A stretch of DNA of 38,913 bases from Micromonospora echinofusca (GCF_017614955.1 NZ_WVUH01000015.1:1-38913), one strand, 5' to 3'. Positions 23,617-31,746 are shown, numbered from the stretch's first letter. The notes: a model not told the origin generated them from the sequence alone. Translations and numbers: made by a program.

Positions 23617-24795
23617 GTGAGAATCGTGGTGGCACACAACCGGTACCGCCAGGCCCAGCCGTCCGGCGAGAACACCATCGTCGACGCGGAGATCGCCCAG
23701 CTCGGCGCGGCCGGCGTGGAGGTGCTGCCCTTCCTGCGCAGCTCCGACGAGATCCCGTCGATGTCCGGGGCGGCCAAGGCGCTGCTGCCGCTCTCCCCGA
23801 TCTACGCCCCCCGCGCGCAGCACGACCTGGACGAGCTGATCACCCGGCACCGGCCGGACGTGCTGCACCTGCACAACCCGTACCCGCTGCTCTCACCCTG
23901 GGTGGTGCGGACCGCGCACAAGCACGGCGTGCCGGTGGTGCAGACGGTGCACAACTACCGGCAGGTCTGCTCCTCCGGCCTCTACTTCCGGGACGGCACG
24001 ATCTGCCAGGACTGCCGGGGCAGGGTGCTCGGCGTACCGGCGATCGTGCACCGCTGCTACCGGGGCTCCCGGGCGCAGAGCGCGCTGATGGCCACCACGC
24101 TCGCCGTGCACCGGGGCACCTGGAAGTCCGTCGACCGGTACATCGCGCTCACCTCGGGGATCGCCGCCCACCTGCGGGACTACGGCATCCCGGCGGACCG
24201 GATCGTGGTCAAGCCGAACGGCATCCCCGACCCGGGTACCCCGACCCCGCTCGGCGACGGTTTCCTCTTCCTCGGCCGGCTCTCCCCGGAGAAGGGGCTC
24301 GACCTGCTGCTGGCCGCCTGGCGGCGGCACCCGGACGGCGCGCTCGGGCCGCTGCGCATCGGCGGGGACGGGGAACTGCGCCCGCTGGTCGAGGCGGCGG
24401 CGGCCGAACGCGCCGACGTCACGTACCTCGGCCCGCTGGACCGGGCCGGGGTGCGGGCGGCGCTGGACGCCAGCTCCGTGGTGCTGGCCACCTCCACCTG
24501 GCACGACGTACTGCCCACCGTGATCATCGAGGCGCTGGCCAGTGGCCGGCCGGTGCTCGGTACCGCGCTCGGTGGCATCCCCTACCTGGTCGGAGTGGAC
24601 GACCCGGCCGGTCCCGCCGGCTGGGTGGTACCCGCCGAGCCGGAAGCCCTGGCCGCCGCGCTACCGACCGCCCGGTCCGGGGCCGCCGCGCTGGCCGGCG
24701 CCGCCCGGGCCCGGTACGAGCGCACCTTCCACCCCGATGTGGTCACCAAACGCCTCATCGACGTGTACGCCTCGCTCGTCCGACCGTCCCGCTGA
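23617..24795 (+). CDS. glycosyltransferase family 4
   Basis: The 392-residue GT-B enzyme transfers a sugar from a nucleotide donor to an acceptor, here probably a lipid-linked polysaccharide intermediate. The GTG at 23617 gives MRIVVAHNRYRQAQPSGEN, a typical GT4 start. The N-terminal acceptor domain holds DVLHLHNPYPLLSP and VQTVHNYRQVC, with a CxxC pair (ICQDC). The C-terminal donor domain holds FLFLGRLSPEKGLDLLLAAW and the EX7E-like PTVIIEALASGRPVLGTALGGIPYLV. It is one of only two plus-strand genes. The start lies 24 bases from the divergent glycosylase gene, so its promoter must lie partly inside that gene, or the mRNA is leaderless. Confidence 0.92.
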   Translation: MRIVVAHNRYRQAQPSGENTIVDAEIAQLGAAGVEVLPFLRSSDEIPSMSGAAKALLPLSPIYAPRAQHDLDELITRHRPDVLHLHNPYPLLSPWVVRTAHKHGVPVVQTVHNYRQVCSSGLYFRDGTICQDCRGRVLGVPAIVHRCYRGSRAQSALMATTLAVHRGTWKSVDRYIALTSGIAAHLRDYGIPADRIVVKPNGIPDPGTPTPLGDGFLFLGRLSPEKGLDLLLAAWRRHPDGALGPLRIGGDGELRPLVEAAAAERADVTYLGPLDRAGVRAALDASSVVLATSTWHDVLPTVIIEALASGRPVLGTALGGIPYLVGVDDPAGPAGWVVPAEPEALAAALPTARSGAAALAGAARARYERTFHPDVVTKRLIDVYASLVRPSR

Positions 24796-24797
24796 GC

Positions 24798-25277
24798 ATG
24801 GTGACGGTGGAGGGGCTGCCGCCCTTCGAGGTGATCGACGCGCCACCGGGCATCCGGTGCTGGGGGACGGACGCGCCGGCGGTGCGCTGGGACGGCGGGC
24901 GGGACGTGCGCGTCTACGTGGTGCGGGAGGACGACGAGCCGGACCTCCCGGAGGGCATCGATCCCGGCCTGATTCGCGGCGTGGTGGGCAACCTCGACGG
25001 GTACCTGCACGCGGCACTCGCCTACCTGCAGGCCTCGGTGCTGGCCGACCCGGAGTTCTTCGGGCTGGGCGCGGACGACGTGGCGGCGTACGAGGCGCTG
25101 GAGCCGCACGAGCTGCCGCTGTCGGAGCCGGAACTGACGTTCCGCACCGGCGACGAGTGGGATCTGCGGTTCGGGGAGGGCAGCATTCCGATCTGCGACC
25201 CGTACGGGATCGTCGTCACGTTCGACCGGGACCGGCCGGTGCGGGTGGAGGACCTCAGCGAGGCCGAGGACGCCTGA
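24798..25277 (+). CDS. hypothetical acidic protein downstream of the glycosyltransferase
   Basis: The 159-residue protein starts at ATG 24798, two bases after the glycosyltransferase stop, so the two are probably co-transcribed. It is acidic, soluble and without signal peptide or transmembrane helix. It has strand-like segments (VRVYVVREDDEPDLPEG, WDLRFGEGSIPICDPYGIVVTFD) around a helical middle (GNLDGYLHAALAYLQASVLADPEFFGL). The conserved-looking GEGSIPICDPYGI segment could be a binding loop. I do not recognise a family; its size and charge resemble SUKH/immunity-type proteins, but no toxin gene is nearby. Convergent with the next gene, 21 bases away. Confidence 0.75.
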   Translation: MVTVEGLPPFEVIDAPPGIRCWGTDAPAVRWDGGRDVRVYVVREDDEPDLPEGIDPGLIRGVVGNLDGYLHAALAYLQASVLADPEFFGLGADDVAAYEALEPHELPLSEPELTFRTGDEWDLRFGEGSIPICDPYGIVVTFDRDRPVRVEDLSEAEDA

Positions 25278-25298
25278 GCGGAGTTCGGAGCGCTTCGG

Positions 25299-26024
25299 CT
25301 AGCGCAGCGAGGCGCGGGCCGAGAAGGCGATGCTGGCCAGCAGGAAGCCGCCGTTCACCACGGTGAACGCCACCACCACCCAGAACGTCAGCGCCGGGGC
25401 GAACATCAGCACCAGCCCGGCCACGAAGATCACCGCGCCGTAGTCCCGGATCAGCTTGGCCAGGCGTACCGGCAGGGAGGTCGAGGTGACCATGCTGGCC
25501 GCGTTCGGCCCGGCCTGCATCACCGACGTCACCAGGTTGACCATCCAGGTACCGGCGAACGCCGCCACCAGCCAGACCGGCGTCGACGGGCGCTGCGCCA
25601 CGGTCACCGTGCCGAGCGCGGTCACCAGCGCGATCTGCGCCGCCACGTCACAGAGCACGTCGACCCGGGCGCCCGCCGGGCTGCCCTGCCCGGCCACCCG
25701 GGCGAGCTGACCGTCCGCGCAGTCCAGGGCGTACGCCACCTGCCAGCCGACCAGCGCGACCAGCCCGACCAGCCAGGCCGGTACCGTCCCGGCGGCCACC
25801 CGGTCGGCGAGGGCCACCACGGTCGCCGAGGCGGTCAGCCCGAGCACCAGGTTGGCGATGGTCAGCGCGGTGGGCCGCAGCCCCAGCCGGTGCGCACCGG
25901 CGGCGAAGACCGCCCCGAGCCACTGGCTCAGGGACTCGCTGAACAGCCCCCCGCCCCGGTTCGTACGGTGGAAGTCGGCGACGGTGGGTCGGGACAGCTC
26001 AGTCGAGGTGGTCGCGGAGTGCAC
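25299..26024 (-). CDS. CDP-alcohol phosphotransferase family protein
   Basis: The 241-residue membrane protein has five to six helices (for example AWLVGLVALVGWQVAYAL, LTFWVVVAFTVVNGGFLLASI). The family active-site motif is DCADGQLARVAGQGSPAGAR-VDVLCD, fitting D(x)2DG(x)2AR(x)8-9G(x)3D(x)3D, whose aspartates bind two metals. These enzymes displace CMP from a CDP-alcohol with a second alcohol, forming a phosphodiester. The GTG at 26024 was chosen; it overlaps the dehydrogenase gene by 26 bases. With the two genes before it, it forms a three-step module that would make and use a CDP-alcohol, most simply CDP-glycerol. The acceptor is unknown. Confidence 0.88.
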   Translation of the reverse strand: MHSATTSTELSRPTVADFHRTNRGGGLFSESLSQWLGAVFAAGAHRLGLRPTALTIANLVLGLTASATVVALADRVAAGTVPAWLVGLVALVGWQVAYALDCADGQLARVAGQGSPAGARVDVLCDVAAQIALVTALGTVTVAQRPSTPVWLVAAFAGTWMVNLVTSVMQAGPNAASMVTSTSLPVRLAKLIRDYGAVIFVAGLVLMFAPALTFWVVVAFTVVNGGFLLASIAFSARASLR

Positions 26025-27066
26025 CGGCGTAGTCTGCCAGTCGCGTCCGGACCTCGGAAGCCGACAGGGCGAGGTGTTCGAGGATGGTGTACCGGTCCGG
26101 CCGGGTCTGCGGGGCGAACTCCACCGCCTCGACGAACTGGTCGTCACTCAGCCCCAGCTCAGCGGGGGTGGTGGCGAGCCCGTGCCGGTGCAGGCAGCGG
26201 GCCAGCTGACCGAAGCGTTCCAGATCCCCGCGCAGCCAGGTGCAGAACAGCGCGCCCAGCCCGGCCTGCTCGCCGTGCGACCCGGTACCCGGGAAGAGGT
26301 GGTCGATGGCGTGCGAGATCTCGTGGTCGCCGCCGCTCGCCGGGCGCGACGAGCCGCAGACCGCCATCGAGATGCCACCCAGGATCAGCGCCTCGGCCAG
26401 CGTGGTGAGAAAACCGTCGTCAGTGATCTTGCCGGGGTGGTTGACCAGCGCCTCCGCCCCGGTCCGGGCCAGCGTGACGGCCAGCCCGTCGATCGGCTCC
26501 CCGCGTACCCGGTGGCCCAACTCCCAGTCGGCCACCGAGTTGAGGTTGCTGACCGCGTCGCCGATCCCGGCCTGGGTCTGCCGGTCCGGCCCGTTCTCCA
26601 CGAAGTCCAGGTCGACCACCACGGCGATCGGGATGTGCACCCCGTAGGAGCCCTTGCGCCCGTCGTGGGTCAGCGACGCCACCGGCGAGGCGATGCCGTC
26701 GTTGGCCAGGCTGGTCGCCACGGTCACCATCGGGATGCCGTACCGGGTGGCCGCGTACTTCGCGGTGTCGATGGTCCGGCCGCCGCCGATGCCGACCACC
26801 GCGTCGTACGACCGGGTGTGCAGCCGGGTACCCAGGTCGAGCGCGGCGTCCACCGAGCCGCCGGCGACCGTGAACACGTCCGCCGAGCCGAGCGTCGGCC
26901 GGATCAGCTCGACGATCTTCTCGCCCTGACCCGGCCCGACCACCACCGCCACGTCACCGCCGGCCGAGATCCGCCGGTCGGCCAGCAGCGGCCCGAGGTC
27001 CGCCACCGCACCCCGCCGCACCTCGATGGCGAGCGGGGTCATGACGGTACGGGCTAGTAGTGACAC
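25999..27066 (-). CDS. sn-glycerol-1-phosphate dehydrogenase-like (iron-containing alcohol dehydrogenase superfamily)
   Basis: The 355-residue enzyme has a Rossmann-like NAD(P) domain with VVGIGGGRTIDTAKYAA and MVTVATSLANDGIASPVAS. The all-helical metal domain carries CGSSRPASGGDHEISHAIDHLFPG followed by GSHGEQAGLGALF. That SRPASG-x2-H-x2-SH-x-(D)...HGEQ pattern is the metal-site signature of archaeal G1P dehydrogenase and bacterial AraM, which reduce dihydroxyacetone phosphate to glycerol-1-phosphate. The GTG at 27066, after GGGAGAT and overlapping the preceding gene, is preferred; ATG 27042 is an alternative. In the operon it follows a cytidylyltransferase and precedes a CDP-alcohol transferase, so a CDP-glycerol product is likely (inference). 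Confidence 0.88.
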   Translation of the reverse strand: MSLLARTVMTPLAIEVRRGAVADLGPLLADRRISAGGDVAVVVGPGQGEKIVELIRPTLGSADVFTVAGGSVDAALDLGTRLHTRSYDAVVGIGGGRTIDTAKYAATRYGIPMVTVATSLANDGIASPVASLTHDGRKGSYGVHIPIAVVVDLDFVENGPDRQTQAGIGDAVSNLNSVADWELGHRVRGEPIDGLAVTLARTGAEALVNHPGKITDDGFLTTLAEALILGGISMAVCGSSRPASGGDHEISHAIDHLFPGTGSHGEQAGLGALFCTWLRGDLERFGQLARCLHRHGLATTPAELGLSDDQFVEAVEFAPQTRPDRYTILEHLALSASEVRTRLADYAGALRDHLD

Positions 27067-27785
27067 GCGATCTCCCGGGCCCGGGCCAGGTCGTCGTGGT
27101 TGTCGACCTCGACCCACGGGATGTCGCCGATCGACGCGGCCCGGACCTCCCCGCCCCGGTCGGCGAACTCCTGGTAGCCGTCCTCGTAGTAGAGGTTCGG
27201 GTCGCGCCGCCAGGTGGCCTCCAGCGCGTCGGCCAGCCCGTCCGCCACGTGCGGCTCGATCAGGGTGGCACCGATGTACTCCCCGTACGCCTCGGCCGGG
27301 TCCATCAGCTTGGTGATCCGGGTGAGCTGGCCGTCCGCGTCGAAGACGGTCTTCATCTCCTCGTCGGCCAGCTTCTTCACGGTGTCCACGGCGAGCAGGA
27401 TGCCCGGCCCGCGCTGCGCCAGGAGGGTCCGTTCCACGCTGACCGGGTGCACGGTGTCCCCGTTGACCAGCAGCACACCCCGGGCGAAGTGCTCCCGGGC
27501 CAACCAGAGGGAGTACGCGTTGTTCCACTCCTCGGCCTTGTCGTTGTGCACCAGGGTCAGCCGTACCCCGTACCGCTGCTCCAGAGCCGCCTGCCGGGTC
27601 ACCACCGCGTCGGCGGCGTACCCGACGACCACGACCACCTCGGTCAGCCCGACGGCGGCCAGGTTGCGCAGCGAGATGTCCAGGATCGTGGTCTCCCCGT
27701 CCACCGGCACGAGCGCCTTGGGCAGGGTGTCGGTGTACGGGCGCAGCCGGCGCCCCGCCCCGGCGGCAAGCACCATACCGATCAT
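27054..27785 (-). CDS. CTP:alcohol-phosphate nucleotidyltransferase-like (LicC-type)
   Basis: The 243-residue nucleotidyltransferase has the signature GMVLAAGAGRRLRPYTDTLP-KALVPVDGETTIL at the N-terminus, a metal-binding LLVNGDTV segment, an EWNNAYSLWLA stretch typical of LicC-like phosphocholine cytidylyltransferases, and a C-terminal IGDIPWVEVDNHDDLARARE. These activate an alcohol phosphate with CTP. ATG 27785 is used because GGGAGG lies a good distance upstream; a longer frame adds an unrelated stretch. It overlaps the dehydrogenase gene, whose product would be its substrate (glycerol-1-phosphate). Sugar-1-phosphate activation is an alternative, but the downstream phosphotransferase argues against it. 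Confidence 0.86.
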   Translation of the reverse strand: MIGMVLAAGAGRRLRPYTDTLPKALVPVDGETTILDISLRNLAAVGLTEVVVVVGYAADAVVTRQAALEQRYGVRLTLVHNDKAEEWNNAYSLWLAREHFARGVLLVNGDTVHPVSVERTLLAQRGPGILLAVDTVKKLADEEMKTVFDADGQLTRITKLMDPAEAYGEYIGATLIEPHVADGLADALEATWRRDPNLYYEDGYQEFADRGGEVRAASIGDIPWVEVDNHDDLARAREIACHY

Positions 27786-27851
27786 TCCGACATCCTCCCT
27801 CGCGGTCACCGCTACCGCAGGGAGGATAGCGAGCCGCACCCGGTGGACCGT

Positions 27852-27940
27852 CCGGCGGGCAGCGCCACAGAATCCGCCGGCATGGTCGGTGCCGGACGGA
27901 TCACCCGGCGGGCAGCGCCGCCAGATCCGCCAGCATGGTC
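27852..27940. repeat. imperfect direct repeat duplicating the 3' end of the upstream gene
   Basis: The 36-base segments 27852-27887 and 27905-27940 agree at 31 positions. The second covers the last codons of the 258-residue gene (around LADLAALPAG and its stop). The first lies in non-coding sequence downstream, so a short tandem duplication appears to have copied the gene's 3' end. Confidence 0.6.
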
Positions 27941-28677
27941 AGCCGCTCCTCCGAGGTGAGTACCGCGTACGGCCCGGCCGCCCGCCGGTCGGTCTCCAAC
28001 TCGATGGCCAGCCGCTCCGGCCCGGCCGGCAGGTCCACGATGCTCCGGGCGGTGTGCCCGGCCGCCGTCCACGCCGCAGCGTGCGCGTCGGCCCGGTGGT
28101 AACGCAGCACGGTGAGCCGGTTCAGCAGCAGCACGCCCAACGGGGTGCCGTCCGGCTCGTACGGCGGGGCCATGGTCACGAATCCGGCGGCCAGCACCGG
28201 ATCGTCCTCCTCGGCGGCACTGGCCAGGGCGGCGGCGAGGAGGCGGCCGAGCGTCTCCACCAGCCGTCCGACCCGCTCGGGGTGCTCCACCCACAGTTCC
28301 CGGGTCACCCGGGCGTGCAACTGGTACAGGTCGGCCAGGAACGCCGATCCACGCTCGGTGGCGAGGAAACCACCGTCGTCCCGGCGGTGGATCATGCCGT
28401 GCGCGACCTGCTTGTCCAGCGCACGCTGGCAGAGCGAGGTGTCCCGGTACCGGGTGACGGCGGCGAAACCGGGGCCGCTGACCGTACCGCCGGGCGCGGC
28501 CAGCCGGGTCCGGAAGTCGACCAGGAAGCCGGTGGCGGCCGGCCCGCCGTAGCGCTGGCTGAGCTCCGCTCCACCCTTTTCCCGGACGGCGGCCAGGGAC
28601 CCGACGACGATCCGGTCGGCAGCCGGCGCGACGAGCCCCGCGAACCGGTGGGGTGGAAGCTCCACCTCCTCGCTCAC
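27901..28677 (-). CDS. hypothetical protein with a winged-helix-like segment
   Basis: The 258-residue soluble protein starts at GTG 28677, overlapping the NUDIX stop by four bases (GTGA). Residues near 85-125 (RALDKQVAHGMIHRRDDGGFLATERGSAFLADLYQLH) look like a recognition helix and beta-wing. The C-terminal half includes LTVLRYHRADAHAAAWTAAGHTA, which faintly recalls the actinobacterial SCO6745 family. No catalytic motif is certain. It may be a small-molecule-responsive regulator, but this is inference. It is coupled to a NUDIX hydrolase. A partial copy of its 3' end lies just downstream. Confidence 0.8.
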   Translation of the reverse strand: MSEEVELPPHRFAGLVAPAADRIVVGSLAAVREKGGAELSQRYGGPAATGFLVDFRTRLAAPGGTVSGPGFAAVTRYRDTSLCQRALDKQVAHGMIHRRDDGGFLATERGSAFLADLYQLHARVTRELWVEHPERVGRLVETLGRLLAAALASAAEEDDPVLAAGFVTMAPPYEPDGTPLGVLLLNRLTVLRYHRADAHAAAWTAAGHTARSIVDLPAGPERLAIELETDRRAAGPYAVLTSEERLTMLADLAALPAG

Positions 28678-29123
28678 CGACCGGTGGCACGCAGGGCGGC
28701 GAAGCCGGCCTCGGCGATCCGGCGGATCATCCCGTCGTTCACGTCCCGGTGTTCGTCGAGGACCGTCACGTCCTCCTCGGCCAGCCAGCGGAACTCGGTG
28801 TGCTTGCCCGCCTCCAGCCGGGGTCGGTCCAGGTCACCGTCCACCCGGACCAGGAAATCGGTCTCGACCCGGGGCAGCCCGTCGTCGCCGGTCCACCGGT
28901 ACTCGCCGACCACACCGAGCACCTGCGACACCGTCCAGCCGGTCTCCTCGGTGACCTCCCGCCGGAGCGTCTCCTCGATCGCCTCACCCGGCCAGGCGTG
29001 CCCACCCACCACGTCCCAGGTGTTCGGGAAGAGTCGGCGGTCAGCGGATCGGCGCTGGAAGAAGATCCGGCCCTCGTCGTCGACGATCAGGGCCCCGGCG
29101 CAGCGGAGAGGCTCGGTGGACAC
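28674..29123 (-). CDS. NUDIX hydrolase
   Basis: The 149-residue enzyme hydrolyses a nucleoside diphosphate linked to another moiety. The complete Nudix box lies at residues 41-63 (GHAWPGEAIEETLRREVTEE-TGW). It is preceded by CAGALIVDDEGRIFFQRRSADRRLFPNTWDVVGG and followed by FRWLAEEDV. The GTG at 29123 (VSTEPLRC) marks the natural start; sequence further upstream in frame is not conserved-looking. It shares a four-base overlap with the next gene. Possible roles include sanitising oxidised nucleotides or trimming nucleotide-sugar by-products; the exact substrate is not evident. Confidence 0.92.
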   Translation of the reverse strand: MSTEPLRCAGALIVDDEGRIFFQRRSADRRLFPNTWDVVGGHAWPGEAIEETLRREVTEETGWTVSQVLGVVGEYRWTGDDGLPRVETDFLVRVDGDLDRPRLEAGKHTEFRWLAEEDVTVLDEHRDVNDGMIRRIAEAGFAALRATGR

Positions 29124-29275
29124 GTCACGACAGTAGCGACCGCCGACCGTCAGCGGGAGGTGCCGGGTCCCCGTCCCGCCGGTGACGGAACCCCAGCCGG
29201 AGGCCCCCGGGCCCGTCGGCGGTGGGACCCGGCCGGGTTTCACCCCGGCACGCCAGCCGGGTCGTGGCGCAACGG

Positions 29276-29314
29276 CACCGGGGCCGGCCCCCTCGGGAGG
29301 GACCGGCCCCGGTG
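29276..29314 (-). terminator. strong hairpin terminator of the beta-propeller gene
   Basis: CACCGGGGCCGG (29276-29287) pairs with CCGGCCCCGGTG (29303-29314), a perfect 12-bp stem, and inner CCC/GGG can extend it. It starts 17 bases past the stop at 29331. The rest of the 207-base gap shows no gene. Confidence 0.75.
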
Positions 29315-29330
29315 TGGTGGTGCGTGCCGG

Positions 29331-31475
29331 TTACGGGCCGACGAAGAGGGCCCGGGCCCGCCAGTCGACGCCGTCCACGGCGGGACCGCTGCGCACGGTC
29401 GGGGTACCCGACGGGGCCAGGTTGGTCCAGCCCATGGCCGACAGGTTGCCGGTGCTGCGGGCCACCGTGTAGAGGGTGTTCCCGACGGCGAAGATGCCGG
29501 AGATGTCGTTGAACCCGGTGGCCCCGGCGACGGTGAACTTGTCCGCGCCGACGGTGCCGCTGTCCGGGTTGAACCAGCGCCAGTACAGCCCGGTCTGCCC
29601 GGAGAGCGTGTAGTACAGCCGGCCGGCGGTGTAGAACATGCCGGTCACGTCGGGGATCTCGGCGTAGAAGTTGACCGTCATCCCGGCGTACGTCTGGCCG
29701 TCCGGACCCGAGTCGGTCACCACGTTGTCCCAGTACGCGTCGTGGTACGGGTCGACGACGGTGGCCGGGCCGAACGTGGTGCCGTTGAAGCTGCGGCGGT
29801 ACAGCGTGGAGCCCATGCCGTAGAAGAGCGTGCCACCGACCCAGAACGCACCCTTGGTGTTGGCCCACAGGGTGGCGTCCGAGTTGGCCAGGGCGGTCTG
29901 CGCGCCGACCGTGGTCGCCCCGTCGTAGGAGCGGACCAGCACCCGGTGCGGCTCGGGTACCGGGCCGGGCCGGGTCGCGCCTTCGAGCGGCGGGCGGCTG
30001 CCGTCAGCCGGCTTGATGTGCACCCGGCCCATCTTCACCGGGTACTTCGACGGCTGGAGTCCACCGACCTGGTAGACCTTGCCGGGCAGGCCGGCGGTGG
30101 TGGTGGCGTGCGGCGCCCGGCCACCGGCCAGCGGGAAGAACGCGATGCGCTCCCGCCGGTACTGGAAGTTGCCGATCCACGACTGGTCGTTGCCGATCCA
30201 GATGCCCTGCGGGGTGACCAGCATCTCGGCGACGCCGTAGCCGCGCGGGTGCCGGCCCGGGTTCCAGGCCAGCGGCAGCCCGTTGAGCGGGTCGAGCGCG
30301 GCGAGGCTGGGCCGGCCGACCGCACCCGGCTGGGCCTTGTCCTTGCCGAGGCTGTTGTTGACCCAGCGCAGGTGCCCACCGACGTAGACGGCCTGCTCGG
30401 TGATGCCCACCGAGAGGAACGTGTCCCCGCCGGAGTAGGCGACCCAGGTCGGCGGGACGTCGGCGCCGGTCACGTTGGCCTCGAACCGGGCGGCGGCGTC
30501 GCAGAGCGTGTCCACGAAACCGGCACCGGTGGTGACCACCACGAAGTAGCTGCTGTCCGGGGAGAAGGTCACGTCCCGGACGTACGAGTCGAACGCCTTG
30601 TACGCGCAGCGCGGCGTGTACCGGCTGGTGTTCCAGTCGGCGATGGTGGCCGAGGTCTCGCCCAGTTCGAGCTTGACGATCTGGTCGTGCAGTACCCCGT
30701 CGGCCTTCTTGAAGTTGCCGATGACGACGAGCTGCCGCCCGTCCGGGGCCAGCGCCAGCTTCTCGACCCCGACGCCGGCCTGCGCGCCGCTGACCCCGTC
30801 CCAGTTGTGGTTCTCGGTCAGGTTGGTGGTCAGGTAGCTGTCCAGCGCGCCGGTGCTGGCGTTGAGCGAGGCGAGCCCGCCGCGCGGGTTGGCGTTGCCG
30901 GCGGTGGTGAAGATGCCACCCACCAGCAGCCGGTTGCCGTAGAGCGCGACGTCCATCACGAGGCCGTTGAAGGCCGGCCCGGCGAAGCCGGCGGTCAGGC
31001 TGCCGTCGGCGAGGTTGAGCAGCGCCAGCTTGCGCCGGGTGACCCCGTTGACGGTGTTGAAGTTCCCCGCGATGTAGACGGTCCCGGCGGTCGGGCCGGC
31101 GACGACCGCGCGGACCTCACCGTCGACGGCCGGCGCGAACGCGGTGTCCACCGTGCCGGTCGCCTTGTCGAAGGCGAGCACGTAGGGGCGCGGGATGCTG
31201 ACGTCGGAGTTCCGGTTCTCCACCTTGCTGAACGAACCGGCGGCGATCACCTTCGAGCCGGCGTCGTGGATGGCGAAGACCGTACCGTCGGTGATGTCCG
31301 GGGTGTTGTTGCCCGGCACGGTCGAGACCAGCGTGCCGTGCGCGGGTGCGGTGGCCACCCACGCGGCGGGTGGCAGTGCGGCCGGCGCGGGGGCGGCGCT
31401 GGTCAGGCCCGCCACGGTGACGGCGGCGACCAGGGCCGCGAGGGATCGGCGGGTTACCGCCGGGAGATGGGCCAC
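29331..31475 (-). CDS. secreted beta-propeller protein of unknown function
   Basis: The 714-residue protein starts at GTG 31475, which has GGAG six bases upstream; an in-frame TTG at 31481 lies too close to it. The signal peptide (RRSLAALVAAVTVAGLTSA) is cut near APAPA. About seven propeller-like repeats follow, each with patterns such as VIAAGSFSKVENRNSD, VYIAGNFNTVNGVTRRKLALLNLADGSLT, LLVGGIFTTAGN and VYVGGHLRWVNN, resembling delta-60/DUF5122 propeller repeats. The C-terminal third is a second repeated unit (GMFYTAGRLYYTLSGQTGLYWRWFNPDSG). No active site is visible. It lies beside the exopolysaccharide genes and may bind or organise the polymer outside the cell; that is inference. Confidence 0.82.
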   Translation of the reverse strand: MAHLPAVTRRSLAALVAAVTVAGLTSAAPAPAALPPAAWVATAPAHGTLVSTVPGNNTPDITDGTVFAIHDAGSKVIAAGSFSKVENRNSDVSIPRPYVLAFDKATGTVDTAFAPAVDGEVRAVVAGPTAGTVYIAGNFNTVNGVTRRKLALLNLADGSLTAGFAGPAFNGLVMDVALYGNRLLVGGIFTTAGNANPRGGLASLNASTGALDSYLTTNLTENHNWDGVSGAQAGVGVEKLALAPDGRQLVVIGNFKKADGVLHDQIVKLELGETSATIADWNTSRYTPRCAYKAFDSYVRDVTFSPDSSYFVVVTTGAGFVDTLCDAAARFEANVTGADVPPTWVAYSGGDTFLSVGITEQAVYVGGHLRWVNNSLGKDKAQPGAVGRPSLAALDPLNGLPLAWNPGRHPRGYGVAEMLVTPQGIWIGNDQSWIGNFQYRRERIAFFPLAGGRAPHATTTAGLPGKVYQVGGLQPSKYPVKMGRVHIKPADGSRPPLEGATRPGPVPEPHRVLVRSYDGATTVGAQTALANSDATLWANTKGAFWVGGTLFYGMGSTLYRRSFNGTTFGPATVVDPYHDAYWDNVVTDSGPDGQTYAGMTVNFYAEIPDVTGMFYTAGRLYYTLSGQTGLYWRWFNPDSGTVGADKFTVAGATGFNDISGIFAVGNTLYTVARSTGNLSAMGWTNLAPSGTPTVRSGPAVDGVDWRARALFVGP

Positions 31476-31583
31476 GGGCAACTCCGGGTGAACGTCTGGG
31501 AGGGGGCGCGGACGGTTCCCCTGCGGATCGGGCGACGCGCAGGCGGTGGGGCTGGTCGGGACGGGTACCGCGCGCGGACAGGA

Positions 31584-31603
31584 GCGTCAGCACACATTGA
31601 CGC
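31584..31603. promoter_or_regulatory. inverted repeat upstream of the propeller gene
   Basis: GCGTCA-N8-TGACGC is a perfect six-base dyad with an AT-rich centre (GCACACAT), about 110 bases before the propeller start. It has the shape of a dimeric regulator's operator; the regulator is unknown. Confidence 0.5.
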
Positions 31604-31712
31604 ACTCGGCGCGCCGCGTCTACCCCGGGGTCATCGTAATGCCCGAGAAACCGACGGAGGGAACGCCGGGCGGCGGTCGTCCCCCCACGAACGGCTGACC
31701 GGGCACCAGGAG

Positions 31713-31746
31713 CGACCGGCAGGGCCCCCAGCAGGGCCCCCGGTCG
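31713..31746 (-). terminator. hairpin at the end of the polysaccharide operon
   Basis: CGACCGG ... GGGCCC pairs with GGGCCC ... CCGGTCG around a six-base loop (CCAGCA), with small bulges. It starts about 45 bases past the GH26-like gene stop, where transcription from the right-hand operon should end. Confidence 0.65.

Noticed and set aside
24798..25277. Immunity protein of a toxin system
   Set aside because: Size and acidity fit, but no toxin or secretion-related gene is adjacent, and the gene follows a glycosyltransferase by two bases.
25299..27785. Phosphonate biosynthesis cluster
   Set aside because: Cytidylyltransferase, dehydrogenase and CDP-alcohol transferase genes occur in phosphonate loci, but no PEP mutase or phosphonopyruvate decarboxylase is in the window.
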